Made by a program: the position numbers and the translations under genes. Below the pieces are notes generated by a model, which was not told the DNA's origin, made no database searches, and saw nothing but the letters and a program-made list of their open reading frames with translations. From Bugula neritina (lineage: Eukaryota; Bryozoa; Gymnolaemata; Cheilostomatida; Bugulidae), in assembly GCA_964035545.1 (NCBI GenBank), contig OZ037765.1:29500004-29564003 (forward strand): a stretch of DNA of 64,000 bases, given 5' to 3'. Every line of letters begins with the position of its first letter. Position 1 is the stretch's first letter. Shown here one piece after another: positions 17,247-41,865 of this stretch.

Positions 17247-18044
17247 ACTGCTTTTAACAAAGTTCTTTTATATATTATAGCCTAAGGCTTGAAGTTTCAG
17301 TTCAAGTAGTTGATTTGAGTTGAAAAGTTTTTTTTTCTGTTACAATTTTTAATGTAAAGGTAGGCGCACCTTTATTTACTTTTGTGCAACAGTGCATGCA
17401 TGGCATCTTTTAGTCATATAAACTTTGTTGTTTTCAAGTTTATGTAAACTTTACATGTACATATCCTAATAAACTGTCAAAAAATTTTACTCAAGTGATC
17501 AAGTCCTACTTGTGACTATAAGCGAGTATGCTGTAAATTTAAGAGCTGCATTAAAATATAAAGAAAACTTGTGCCTCTATATTCTATAATAAACAGAAGT
17601 TGAATGCTTCCAAGAATATGTAGAATTACAAGCTGCTGACCTTGCCCTGCAATATTATAGTGCTATTCAAAAGTTATTCTCAACAGCTGCTTCTACCAAT
17701 ACTTGGCAGTATGCCTGCATTTGACAATTTGGAAATGATGTGAGAGCTGATTATATTTGAGAGTTACAGTGCGCTTATTTGGCCGACAATCGTGTAGTTA
17801 GAAAACCCATGTGGGGCAATGCTATTCTATCAAAAATAAGGCAATTATGTCGATACTAGTCCTTCAACTTGATTGACTGGTAGAGGAAACATCACTGGCA
17901 GCACCATCTGTATTCATTATTATCAAGTATAAATTAAAACAAGATTACATGCCAGGACTTTCTCAATGTAGTTAGTGACAACAGAGAAGATAAAACATCT
18001 CTTAATCAACCATATAAAATCATGATTAGCCAATCTTGAGATTA
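17247..18044. other. Convergent intergenic region between RRM gene and SARS1
   Basis: Tail-to-tail spacer of 798 bp. It holds the AATAAA of the upstream gene at 17468-17473 and otherwise unrecognised sequence that should include both 3' UTRs. No extra coding exon was found. Confidence 0.6.
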
Positions 18045-23036
<4,992 letters not shown>

Positions 23037-24476
23037 GGTTTAATTACTGAATTTTTTCAATCAGTGGTTTCAATAACAAATATCACTAACTAATTACAGC
23101 ACGAATGTAAGTATAAATAATAAAATAATTGATAATTTTTTATTAGAAGTATGAAATTGAATGATAGTTGTTGGAAGAAAGCAAATGTAATAACAGGAAA
23201 CACACTGTTGCTCGATTTATTTCCGTAAAATACACTTTAATACTATAACTATAACGTTGCAATGCATGAAAAGAGAGTGCACTCCGGAACGCTAAATCTA
23301 TCCACGCCTTCACATTATTTTGCCTCATAAAATTGTGGGACGCGCACATTTTAAAAGAATGCAACTCCAAATTTTTCTCATCCTTCATGGTAGTGGTTGG
23401 TCATATTTTTAAATCTGTAATTTGTAAATAATTGTGCTATGTTACTAGCTAAACTTGAATGTTTATAAAAAAAGATCAATCATTGCTTTGCTCATAGCAT
23501 ACAACCTGACATGAATTTTCAATGAAACTGGCCGAAATATTGATAGCATGCAAAAGTTTATCTTTTAATCCTTTTGTGCATGTTGTATAACTATAAGACT
23601 AAATTTCTGCATCTATATAACATATTATTTAGCAACTTAGAACTTATATCATTAATTTGTCAAAATATTTTTTGTTGGTACAAGCTCAGTGTGTAAATTA
23701 TAACAACTTGGCTAACTTTTATGCGTCAAAACAGAAAGCATACTATAAGAAAATACTCTACTCCTTACTATCATATTTACACCCAATTACTTTTTGGTCA
23801 GCGATAGATGTACCACATTATTTTGCTTTTAAACCAATTAAGATAAAAGATGATATCAGTTTTCATTCTAATCTTGCACACCTTGATCTCTACTATAATA
23901 TTGATTAATGTTGGTTCAAACTTCACCACTAGCATTATTGTAAAGTTGCTATTTCCCACACAACTTTTGTCATCAGTTGCCAATTTTACTTGTCATGCAC
24001 TCATCAACAGAATTTTTGCTCAATAATTTGCCTTTAGAGTTTTTCAAACTGCAACAAACTTTAAAAACGCCTAGTTTGTATAAATAAAATACCCCTTTGA
24101 AACATAACATGTTATAAAGAAATGAGATTAAAATTCTAAAGATCACATGAAGTTTATATTTAACCTATCGACAACATTCTTAACTCTATGCAATAGTTGC
24201 AACATCGTGACAAAATAATTATTTTGATGTTAAAACAGTCAAAAGTAAACAACAAAAGACTACAGGCAAACACTAGTTGTGGAGCGGTAGGTTGAGCTCC
24301 ATGCCAGTTGTTTTACACAAGTCAGCATTAGTACATAATCATTATTATATATTATATTATTCCACATTTGTTGACATGTAAAGGAGTCACTAAAATAAGC
24401 AAGAAAGGGAAAGCTATAATTTTTTCCTCAATACAATGTTACTGTACAACTGTACAACAATAATTTAGTGAATTGT
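23037..24476. other. Intergenic region between EMC3 3' end and SARS1 start
   Basis: About 1.4 kb between two minus-strand genes. It should contain the SARS1 promoter (right of 23036) and the EMC3 3' UTR (left of 24477). A minus-strand open frame at 23143-23388 has no recognisable domain and is probably chance. Nothing else is seen. Confidence 0.55.
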
Positions 24477-27400
24477 TCATTGCAAGGTGGTTGTGCCCAC
24501 AATCTTTTGTTGACCTAAAAATAATTCTTTATCAGCACCTTCCAATGCCCATTTATATGAACACATCTCCAAGGCTTCCCATTCCGCCTGTAAAACAAAC
24601 AAATCATACCCCATCACACATATGTGACAATACAGCAAAAGTTATCTTCCCAGAGTAGAAATATTGGAGCCAGATTTATAATAATAAATTACTTGGTAAT
24701 GTTGTATGTACTAAACTTTAAACTCAACTACATTTTAGGTACAGTTGAATATATTAACCTCTGGCACCAATCTACCAATAAATATAAATCATAATTTCTA
24801 CAGATGTTTTGGTTGAATATTCGAGCTCTACAACTTAGTTATAGCTCTTTATAAACAAGACATCACTCAAACATTAGATTAGCATGCAGTGAGCCATCCT
24901 GGTTGCTTTAATTTCTCAAGACTGCTTCAGTTTAACAAGTTCCTAACTTTTATCTAGTTTGTGATTATTTAGTGTAGTGATAAACCTGAGGCAGTAAAAC
25001 AAACCTTTCTAAAGATCAGATACTCTGTATGCTTGAAATTGAAAAAGAGCACCATTTTTCATTCATCAGAATTAAATATCAACTTTAAAAAAAAAATTCA
25101 AGCTGCAAACTTATCGGGCATCCAACTATAAATTGTTGGACTCTACATGCTTGCTGATGAGCCACTATCCATTATCTTTAAAATAGTATTCAAAATTTTT
25201 CCCTAACTTTTTTGAAATTTTCATCCTTATTTTATATTACACTATGTCTCACAAGATAGGAGTTCTTGTGTAAAGTTATGTCCACAGGAACTCTGGTGCC
25301 GTATATATAAATTGTTAAGTGAGTATCAAACTATAGTAAAACAAAACATGTAATGACCTTTTTGAGTATTAAGACACAAAATTGCTGAAATTAGAAAAGC
25401 AATGAATTTGATAATGTTTACTAGATATTGCAATTACAGAAAAAATCTTGAACTCAATTGAATACTTTAGTTTAATATCACAAAGACAATTTTGCATCCT
25501 TTAACGGAAAATGTGGTCATCAGAAAGTTGTTGTTACACACCATAGATGCACCGAGTAATACATACCTTAAATGCTTTATTCGGATCTTGTTGGGACATC
25601 GCTGCTGCATTTCCTGTAAACTGATCTTGCATAGCTCTAGTTTGATCTGCAGCTGCAAAAGAGAAAAAACCAGGTGTTGTACAGTAGCAAAGTCTATCGG
25701 GGGTCACACAGGTACGCTTAAGCATACGGGTGAGAATAGTACAAATTTGAAGGACAACTAATCACTGCATACCACATGGTTGCATGTAGTATAAATAGAA
25801 AGTAAGATATACAATATTAGAAAACCAAGCGCTTACCATTATCCTGACCGAGTATGAGAGTATAGACGCTACGTAATCCAAAGACGTTAAGGAAGTACCA
25901 AGACACGCTGCTGACCCAGGCAGCGTCTAGAGACGGCAGAGCTACTCCTCTTTGCAACATCTCTTTGAACCGCAGAGTCAAAGGAAATGGAACTTTGGCT
26001 AAAGTTGAAAAATGCATTGTTTATATATTTATCATTTGTATTGACTTATATATTTATTATTTGCAAAATGAAGACAGGACAAAGGTTCAATATTTTAAGC
26101 TAGTGACCTTATGATTATATGCAAGGCATTAAATTAGTACCCACTTTCTCGAGAAATAAAAATACTAAACAAATGAAGTAAAACAATAAGTGTTGAAAGA
26201 ATTCTTGTTGGTATAGCTATATGAATGGAATGACTTACTAGTTAAAAACCCTGAAAATGCCCAGTTGATCCAACCACCAATTACAATCATGGGCAACATG
26301 TTAGTCAGGTTTCCTTTCATCATTTCAGTCATCATACTAGGATCTGAAAATAGTGAGCTTTTACAGTTTATAATCTGTAACCCGATGCTGCGTCTATTTG
26401 ATACAAATTTAAATAAAGCAAACTATTCTCTTCACAAAGTCGAAGATTTAAAAACATTTATCTGGAAAATCAATTGCTAATAAATTGAATTATGTTAAAA
26501 TCATGTCTACTTGCTTTCAGAAATGTGTTGTAATCAAAAGTAGGAAACTTTATGGATGAACAGATCTACCAGAACACCTCACAAAATTACATAGTTTCAA
26601 TATGTTGCTGCTCACCAGACATGGGATTTTTTGGCTGCTGTGTTTCCGTAGAATTCTGCTTTAAAGTAAAATATCCTCTGTCTTTGTCATTGAAATATGT
26701 CTTGCGACTATGAAAAGCCTAAATGCATAAATAAGTTTATTAAAATAAAAACAAATTAGTATTAATGCAGAAGGTTTACTATAAAATAATGTTCTCCGTC
26801 TCTGTTAACATGTGTTTCCCTAAGAATTCTAATTAGAAATCATGGTGTAGTTTTAAACACATGCACTTCAATTATTTGAGAAGTTTACATTTAGAATTGT
26901 AAATTTAAAAAGGCACAACATTAACTACAAACTGAAACACTTCAGTAAGTATAACAAGTTTACTAACCTTTGCCGGAATAAATTTTCCATTCTCTCTTAA
27001 AATTCTACTTCTCATGAGAGTTTGACTGCAAGCAACAACAACAGCTAGTAAATTGATATAATACTGTAAACAAAAAAAATAGTTATTTTTTGAGTGTAGC
27101 TATGAAGAACATCTTCTAGTATCGTCTTGTGCTGCATTCACTTATTTACTATAAGTATATTTATGGAAAGAAAAAATCTATTACTTATACTTATAGCTAT
27201 ATTAACATAGTTATACTACAGTCTTCTTCAAGTTCAGTCCTACCTATTCCTAACAGTAACTAACTAACCTAGTTAAAGTTCTGCTCACTTCAAGTATTTG
27301 AAGTGAGTAGAACTATTAGTATTACTATTATTAAAACATATCATACTGTAGTAGAATTGCGACGTATTATTTTGTTTTGTTGTTAAAGTTTTAGAGTTAT

Positions 27401-28459
27401 ATTCCCCCGCCACTTTCTTTTTTTTTGAGATAAATAATTAAGTATGTCAGCTGAAGCTCGTCCGAAGTCGAAGCCAAAGGTACGACTTCGGAAGGGTCTG
27501 CTCGAGATCGGGCAGAGCCTTTCCGACTTCGACTGGCGGAACCTCGAAATTCGGCCGAGTTTCGGACCCTCCAGTGGCGGGAATTTTTTGCAAAATATAA
27601 GGGCGAGCTTTTTCCAGTACAAATCAGTCTTACACTGGAGCTCGCCAAGGAAGGAACTAGATACAAATAAAGATCATCAGATTCAACTTTCAGAAGACTT
27701 TTTATTTCAACAAATAACAACATTGGCATGCAGACTACTTAGTACTTAGTCTATTTCATACAAACCCGCAAAATCATAACAATACATAATATTACAGAAA
27801 CAATACTAATTATTAATACAAACCTAGTATTTTACGCACTATTAACTATGACTATTGTTATTGCAACCTAAACCTAATCAAAAAACTAAAGGTAAATCGG
27901 CTTTTGAAATTAATAGTTTTAGTTCATAAGTCATAGACTGATAGAGTTGGACTCACAGTGACACTGATACTCATAGTCATGTTGACAGTGTGAGTGATAC
28001 TCAAAGTACACATCACAGTTACTGTTAGACTTAGTGTTAGTGTTACACACTACACAATATGAATATTAATATTTAAAATCAATCAATAAATTTGATGAAA
28101 TTCAAGTTGAATCAGTATGAGTATGGTGATGAGATTTAAATTCAAATTGAATCGACAATTAAAGTAACCATCAAACTCAAATTGAAACTCAACAGTCAAA
28201 GGGAAAGTAATAGCAAAAGTAACACTAACAGCAAGTGTAACACTCCCTCTCACTCTCAGACTCCAAAGTGAAAAGAGTGTCAGTGTCACTGGCCAGAAGT
28301 TTAAATTTACCTTGTTTGAAGAGCTTTACTGTCAACGACCTTATCAGATTGCAAAATTAATGAAACATAATGACGGATTATTCCAACCAGAAAAGTTATA
28401 ATGACAATGGGTAAAAATACCCAAAGTCGTATATCTGGATCTAAGAGAATCTCGGCCAT
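24477..28459 (-). CDS. EMC3: ER membrane protein complex subunit 3
   Basis: EMC3 is the Oxa1-superfamily insertase subunit of the ER membrane protein complex, which inserts transmembrane segments. Seven exons join in frame: 28311-28459, 26968-27025, 26616-26718, 26239-26343, 25837-25998, 25567-25652 and 24477-24587 (257 residues, near the usual 261). Exon 1 encodes [19 protein letters not shown] with the first membrane helix, then [12 protein letters not shown]. Further hallmarks: [45 protein letters not shown] and [20 protein letters not shown]. Three hydrophobic helices fit the family. The last 35 or so residues keep AEWEALE and [11 protein letters not shown] but then diverge ([12 protein letters not shown]) from the vertebrate tail. 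Introns are filled with repeats. Head-to-head with the PH-domain gene. Confidence 0.95.
27278..27313. repeat. Short hairpin in EMC3 intron 1
   Basis: A 16-bp inverted repeat (GTTCTGCTCACTTCAA and its complement with one mismatch) around a GTAT loop. Function unknown. Confidence 0.8.
27400..27660. repeat. GC-rich block of nested inverted repeats in EMC3 intron 1
   Basis: In an otherwise AT-rich intron this block is GC- and CpG-rich. Nested inverted repeats are visible: CCGAAGTCG (27462) with CGACTTCGG (27484), CCCGCCACT (27406) with AGTGGCGGG (27573), and GGCGAGCT..CCAGT (27602) with ACTGG.AGCTCGCC (27635). Frames are open on both strands here, but I do not recognise any product. It may be a non-autonomous element or a structured RNA. 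Confidence 0.6.
27935..28055. repeat. Degenerate ACTCA/TGATACTC tract
   Basis: Low-complexity sequence built from imperfect GATACTCATAGTCA- and CAGTGTGAGTGA-like units in intron 1 of EMC3, related in style to tracts near 29090, 53440, 54720 and 62490. Confidence 0.55.
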
Positions 28460-30074
28460 TTCGATTACAATAAATATTTATTTCGTGTAGTTATAACTCT
28501 CGTTTGGCAGATCGAGAACATACAATGCGAAGAGTGTGTTTAAACGCTTCGCGATCGCTTCTTTAATAGACCGACAACTCCCTATTTAATTAATTTCAAT
28601 GTAGTTTAATGACAACGAATTAATTATGATAGAAGAAGTTGCATTTTCTTGCTAATGATAAAATTGATGCATATAAACGATTGACAGACGTCCTTGGCTT
28701 AGAGTGTAATTTTCACAATGTAAAGAAATTTTGGTAAAATTAGAATTCGTGGGTGTAACATCTCGTGTAGGTTTGAAAGTTAAGAGGCTAAAGTTGGCCT
28801 AATAGTGAGTGACTGAGTACACCGTACAGTATGAGTAGGAGTGTTTGTATACACATCGTTGTGCAAACTCTGTGCTTGCTCTGGACTTGAATGCACAAAA
28901 CTAATGCACTCAGTGACGACCACCAACTTGTTCTTGTTGCTGTTTCAAGCGATTTTCTAGTAGCAGTATGTCTAACCTAGTAGTACTAGTAGTAAGTAGT
29001 ACAAATAAAGTTAAACATTGACATTATGATTTAAAGTTAAAGTAATTAACTATAACATTTACATTAACAGATTAACTATAACTATAGGCGGTATGAGTAT
29101 GACATTGATTATCAGTATGAGTATGACTATGACAGTAGAGTATGAGTATGACTATGATTATGATTGTCAGTATCATTATCACTATGGGTAAATAGAAAAT
29201 AATTTTTATTTACAATTTCTATCAGTAGTTATAAAAATTAAAAAAATGAATATTATAATTATTAATATTATAAAATGAAATTAGTTTTGTAGTAAAACTA
29301 GATTCAATAAGGAAGGATATCATAATTTAAATTATTATATATTTTTATTTTTTCATTATCACTTGCTCCACATCAAGTTAGAGCTGTTTTTTGTTTCAGT
29401 TTAAGTTTTACCAACAGACAAAAGTTAGTGTTGCTATTAACTTTGTGTTTACTAAGCAAATGCTCTGACTCCCAAACCTGCTTTTTTAGTTCACACTCAC
29501 TTGTCTAATTTGTTTAAAGGTTTTTTCCAGCTAGATACATTTCAATCATCTGAAAGTTTGAGAATTGTTAAGTACCTAGCTCTAATATGAAGATATTTGC
29601 ATAAAAGTCATAATTTAATATGGCAATTTAATATGGCAACATGTCCTATGATTGTATTGTGTTAGGTAATAGGTACTAAATGGTATCGTTTTACTAACAG
29701 TAGAATATATATTTGAAACATTTAGAATGCTATATTATGTTAGCCAGTGGTTCTTGAGCTTTTCAAAAATATTGAACATAACTAGGCACTGACAGACTTG
29801 AACGGTGCAAGTTTTTATTGCCGATAATAAAATTTAGTTTTGTTTTAACAGCAACAACGCCCACGAGTTGAAACACTGTACTATGGTCATGCAAGCTGTC
29901 AATATTTTTGCCACTTTTATTTTATTTGATTTTAGCACATAAAATTCATAGGTGTTAAAGTGGTTAGGCACTTGTCACCTAATCACTGACTTTTTCTATA
30001 AAGTGTGCATATTATAATGTACTTATGTAACATGTTTATACTCAAAAAGGTAACAGGGCTGTGGTAGTCATAGC
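28460..30074. other. Divergent intergenic region, EMC3 and PH-domain gene
   Basis: Contains the EMC3 promoter side (CpG-bearing sequence with CGCTTCGCGATCGC near 28547) and a degenerate GAGTATGAC tract at 29088-29195. The first coding exon of the PH-domain gene may lie here but I could not find it. Otherwise nothing recognisable. Confidence 0.5.
29088..29195. repeat. Degenerate GAGTATGACTAT tract
   Basis: Imperfect tandem copies of GAGTATGACTATGA, the complement of the TACTCATAGTCA type seen near 62490. Confidence 0.7.
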
Positions 30075-33000
30075 ATGTCCTTACAGAAAGATGCTTCACG
30101 TGGCATCACTCAAAGTTGGGGGTCGTGCATGCCACCCGGATTTACTGAGTTTGTCAAATGCTACATAGTTTTGGACAAACCTCGACAGTTACTTGTTTGT
30201 TATGAACAATCAAAGAATCAATCTCCTATTCAGGTTTGTATCAAGATAATAGTGAAGTTAGCTTCAAACTGATATGCTGGAAGTGGTTCTGTAATATCTA
30301 ATGTGCTGAAAGCTGGGTGCAGCACTATTATGCCTTCCAGTATGCGGAATCCAATGGCCATTTTTAGTAGCTGTTTATATCTCTTAGTGTTTTAGTTTAA
30401 AGCAGCTGATATCTCATTATGGAATATGAATTACTGTTAAGTTGGAGTTCAGCAATAGATTTGCTATTCACTACAGGCTTCACTGTTTGTGCATTCAGGC
30501 ATTGTGCATGGACACAAAGAATCTATTTGGCTTGCAGTTTTTCTTCTATTTTTATTAAAACAACAAGTCAGTTTTTGCAGCTTTTATTTGAGCAAATAGT
30601 ATTTGATAAAGATTGTGCAAGTAATAATTGGTTACTTCCTTGTTGTGTAATGTGAACAGCAATGCTACCCTGCATTGGGCTCAAAGCTAAAGTTATATAT
30701 ATACTTCAATATTGAAATATGCTGTACAGCTGTAATAGATATATGATGAGTTTATCAGGCCACTAATGTGATTATGGCTAACTTAGACTGTACTGCAGGG
30801 ATATTCTGGAGCCCAGCCAAATTGGCCAATCATCACTCAGTTTAAAACTGATAGCATTTCTCTGGTGGAGGAAGCTAGAAAATCTAAGCATCGATATTGC
30901 TTTGGTAAATTATACTGTCACATTATTATTTGGCAAATTAATCATATCAAAATGCAAACTTAGCTGTCAGCATGTACGTTGTAGATTAATTAATAGGTCA
31001 GCAGTTTACAGTCTCACATGGTGATGTCATTTCATTGTGTCATATGATTGTAGCCGTCCACTCATTAGCCAAAGTAACATATTTCTGTGCTGAGTCATGG
31101 AGGGATATGGAAGACTGGATATTATGTATTAAAGATAGTTGTCGGATATCAGTGAGTGTTACCAGCACCATTATAATATTAATGTAATATATTGTTATTT
31201 TTCCTCACTGAGCAGCGGTGGTCTAGGGGTTAGAGCGTTTGCCTAGTAAGCACGCAGTCATGAGTTCGAGCCCGACAAAGGCCATTGGTGATGCTAGCAA
31301 GAGCATCCAGTCATAATTGCTCCTGTGCCCCTTCTGAATAAGTCCTTAGCCCGATCTAACAAAAGACCCCTCCATTAGGGGTTTTCTCACAGGGATTGTA
31401 ACTATAAACTTGTGTGAGTTTTATTATTTTTCTTCACTCTCTCCTTTCTGTCTTCTTTTCCTCTTTTCTGCTATCTTCCAAGTTAGTATGCATAAGTTAC
31501 TATACTATACATAGAAGTTAATATACTATACATAGAAGTTAATATACTATACATAGAAGTTAATATACTATACATAGAAGTTAATATACTATACATAGAA
31601 GTTAATATACTATACATAGAAGTTAATATGCTATATACAGAAGTTAATATGTTATACATAGAAGTTAGTATACTATACATAGAAGTTACTATACTATACA
31701 TAGAAGTTAATATACTATACATAGAAGTTAATATGTTATACATAGAAGTTAATATACTATATACAGAAGTTGATATACTATATAGTTCTATACTTTTCAA
31801 ACCACCAGACACCAGGCACTTTTTTCTGGGCTTTACCACATGATGTGCTGTTAGTGTAATGTCGTTCAATGCTCATGAATGTTATTATTATTTAGTAGCA
31901 CCTCTAGAATATGTAAAGAAAATATTATAATGTTACTTTCTATGTATGGAGATGTGGTAATTGTGATTACTAAATTGAAGGCAGGCTATTATATAATTCC
32001 AGGTTGACAGGTCGCATCTGAACCCCAATAGAGTGTCCATAGTAGGCAGTTATGTGACGGAGATTGTGGGTGGCCAGGTCATCCAAACACCAATTACTGC
32101 TGAGGTAAGGGAGCTCAGGCTACAAATGTATTTAGCTCATTATTTGTGGATAGAATCTTTTGTTTTGAATGCTAATTCAAGTGCTCAGTTCTTTGCAGGT
32201 ATAAAATTACTAAAACTGTTACTGAAAGTTTTGTCATTTGCATGTGAAGTTGATTGTATCTTCCCTTACACTATGTTTTAAAGATATATGGCTAAATTTT
32301 TCATTTGATGTTTGAAAACAGTTGCATTGAACGAAACCACAACCATCAGTTCATGCAGTCACAAATTCATGCATACTAAGCATCCATCCTCGTAATGAGA
32401 AGCAATGAAAACGCAATGAATGTGAAAGCATGTAAGGAATTTCTGTCAGCTGAGAAGCAAGCTGCAGGGGGGAGGAGGGTAACGGCATTGCTGTTTGTAA
32501 GTCTATTCCTAACATGTGTGATTGCAGTGTAACGAGACTGTTGTCAATGGAAACAGACGATCCAGTGCTGGCAGACGAACGAGTGGCAGAAAGGAAACTC
32601 TAGATACTAAAGTTGACTCAGTTGTGACGGAAAAGCAAGTTATTCTTAGGTCAGGGTTTGCTGTCAAACAAGGAGCAAAGGTTAGTCATGCTATTAGTCA
32701 AAGATTATTGTGTTTATGTTAGTTGGAGTTATTCTCTCAATCTGTTACAAGGGCAGCAGTTTAAATATGGGTTAATTAATTGTTTTATATATTAATATAT
32801 TGTGACTTGTTTTATTAAGTATGTTGATTTAATGTGTTTCGGAATAATATTTGTAATTTTCTGTGTCTGCACTAACTTATTACTTATAATTATCATATTA
32901 TATTATCATATAGCAATTATCACATTTATTTATTATATTATCTTTTTTGAATTTTTATAATTATATTACATTATAGCTATTATTACATTTAATTATTTTA

Positions 33001-34163
33001 TTCATACATTTTAGATGAAGAGTTGGAAAAGAAGATTTTTCTGTCTCACAGATACTGATATTTCATATTATAAGAATGAGTTTGTGAGTTCGAATCATAT
33101 TCTTATTTTTAATTATTTAGTTTTTTAAAATCTCAACAAAATGTTCAACGTCATTTTCCGTTACCTGTTTTTAAATATTTGGTTATATTTTCAGGCTACC
33201 AAAGCCCTTCGTCGCATTCTTCTCACTGATATCATGGATGTGAAAGTGTCAGACAGGTGAGAGCATTGCATGCTCGGTTGATTTAGGGTGTCTGGTCACA
33301 CGACACTAGTAGTAGGTCACATGACACTGTTAGTTGGTCACATGACGCTAGTAGTAGGTCACATGACGCTGATAGTTGGTCACATGACGCTGGTAGTTGG
33401 TCACATCATACTGGTAGTTGGTCACATGACACTAATATTTGTTCACATGACACTACTCTTTGGTCACATGCTACTATGCTGTAGGCATCTCTTATAATAT
33501 GTTGTAGTGAACTCACATCCATAAGGAGTAACCTTGTAGACCTAGTAACAACATACAGGACTTTCTACCTGCAGGTTAGTATGTATTACTGTACTACCAG
33601 CAAAGGCTGTGCTGGGGCAAAGTAAAAACACTGAAACTGATCGTTTCAATGTCTCATTTAGCTGTATTGTGAGCTTATCGTGATTACTTATATCTCAGTC
33701 TAGGGGTTTGTTACTGAGTTTGTTGAATGATGGAGATATTGGTTGACTAAAGCATGTAGCTTCATGTTTGTGTAAAATGGTTACATTCTATACTATAAAT
33801 CAGTGCTAACTAAGATAGCTTTGAATTTGTTGTGGTGGGGAGCCTCCCCCCTATCTTCCATGGTCATGACACTGTTTAATATTCATATGAGTTGCGATGA
33901 GTTAATGTTTTAACTGTCATACATTTTATGCTTTGTTTGTAACAGTTTATGGCCACCTCAATCAACACGTATAGTCTCCGTTAGACTCTAAAAGTGTTAG
34001 ACACTTAGTTAGTAATAATAGAGAAGTTTATAATAAGTAGTTGATTGGTTGTATTCATCTCCCCTTCTCTTGCTCTTTCTAGTTTGACTCAGTGGAGGAA
34101 ATGTGCTCATGGATTGAAGATATTAGGAAGAATGCGGGACTATCATCTAGCACCTACCTATAG
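30075..34163 (+). CDS. TAPP/PLEKHA1-like adaptor with two PH domains
   Basis: TAPP proteins bind PI(3,4)P2 at the plasma membrane through their C-terminal PH domain. Nine exons join in frame: 30075-30233, 30799-30904, 30997-31151, 32003-32104, 32528-32680, 33015-33083, 33195-33256, 33508-33574 and 34083-34163 (317 residues from the first ATG seen). PH1 is diverged (CYIVLDKPRQLLVCYEQ to WRDMEDWILCIKD). The linker has YVTEIVGGQVIQTPI, a close match to the TAPP linker. PH2 has GFAVKQGAKMKSWKRRFF with the basic phosphoinositide-binding residues, then NLVDLVTTYRTFYLQ and FDSVEEMCSWIEDI. The protein ends TYL, fitting a class I PDZ ligand (Ser/Thr-X-hydrophobic), as in vertebrate TAPP1. The start is uncertain: TTACAG at 30078-30083 could be an acceptor, so an upstream exon may exist. 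Shorter than the about 400-residue vertebrate protein. Confidence 0.85.
31210..31423 (+). mobile_element. tRNA-derived SINE with target-site duplication
   Basis: The head AGCAGCGGTGGTCTAGGGGT and the B-box-like GAGTTCGAGCCC form a tRNA-like 5' part. The body has CCATTGGTGATGCTAG, CATAATTGCTCCTG, an ACCCCT/AGGGGT hairpin and an AACTATAAACTTGTG tail. A 15-bp direct repeat with one mismatch (TTATTTTTCCTCACT) flanks it at 31195-31209 and 31424-31438. It lies in intron 3 of the PH-domain gene. Confidence 0.88.
31490..31783. repeat. 21-bp minisatellite (about 14 copies)
   Basis: Tandem copies of TATACTATACATAGAAGTTAA, very uniform in the first half and diverged at both ends. The unit is a multiple of three and stop-free on both strands, which creates artefactual open frames. 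It lies in the same intron as the SINE ending at 31423. Confidence 0.95.
33292..33475. repeat. Second 21-bp minisatellite (about 9 copies)
   Basis: Tandem copies of GGTCACATGACGCTAGTAGTT with more variation than the array at 31490 and no sequence similarity to it. It lies in the intron between the exons at 33195 and 33508 of the PH-domain gene. Confidence 0.93.
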
Positions 34164-35122
34164 TTGTAAGATCCACAGCTATGTATCTGAACTTAGCCTA
34201 ACGTTACTGATGAGTGTAGTTGTTGTATTATAGCGCTGTTCACAATCAACTCCTTTCTAGTCATAAGTTTCTGGAGTCCATTTTGGACAGTGCACTGTAT
34301 GATATATTTTAAAGATTTATTTATTATGGCGTATTTTAACCCGGTGTATATATTACATATTCATTATCCGCAAATATTAACTCAGGCCTGAGTTAATTAT
34401 TGATATTCAGTGGTAAATTGATATTTAGAATAATTATATGATATTTTCTAATGTTTTTATGTAAGTTATTGCTTTTAGGTGCCTCGATTTGATGTTTTGG
34501 GCAAAAAGTTTAAGAAATGTTTTGATGAATTTAAAAATAACTTCAGTTTTTAATTTAATAATTAGTACAGCTAACTGTAGTCTAATGTTTATTGATCTTC
34601 TACTTGTACACGTCTGTTATAATTCACTTGTCTCAGGTTTTAATCAAGTGTGAAGTTGAAACTTAAAATCATTTGCTTCACAGTATGGTTTTTTATATTT
34701 CATTTGCAACACATGTTTTATGGGGTAATTTTATAATGTAAGTTATTAAATATATTGGAAATTTATTTAAACATATATATAATAATAATATAATATACAA
34801 TAATATATAATTATGACTTTATGATACATATAGTTGATATATGAATTATATAAATCATAATCAAAATTTTCTGTTTGCCATTAGATAAAAGTTATTATAT
34901 GTAGGCATATGCGATTGAAAGACGGTTTTTCATCATATAAGAAAGCCCTGATTATCTTACATGTTCACGTACCTTTATACTCAATTTGTGTTTTGCTTTA
35001 ACAATTCAAATGTTTTTTGACCATAATCAAGTTTGTGCAGCGTTTCAACTTAGCTTAGCGCAGGTTAATAATCTTTTGAATGTTGGTTGTGTTTGGCACT
35101 AGGTTTTTATATACATGAGCAT
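34164..35122. other. Convergent intergenic region, PH-domain gene and GOT1 copy A
   Basis: About 960 bp holding both 3' UTRs. 34775-34870 is a TATAATA-rich low-complexity stretch. No gene is seen. Confidence 0.6.

Positions 35123-41865
<6,743 letters not shown>

Noticed and set aside
23143-23388. Minus-strand 81-codon frame upstream of SARS1
   Set aside because: No recognisable features; most likely chance in promoter-proximal sequence, though a short gene cannot be excluded.
27444-27749. 101-codon plus-strand frame in EMC3 intron
   Set aside because: Arises from the GC-rich inverted-repeat block; both strands are open and no domain is recognised.
31210-31290. Candidate tRNA gene
   Set aside because: The A/B-box-like sequence is part of a SINE with a shared body, tail and target duplications; no clean cloverleaf was assembled.
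31490-31783. Possible CRISPR-like array
   Set aside because: Units are contiguous with no unique spacers, and the genome is eukaryotic.
31483-31869. 128-codon minus-strand frame with repeated YSILTSM
   Set aside because: Product of a 21-bp minisatellite inside an intron of the plus-strand PH-domain gene.
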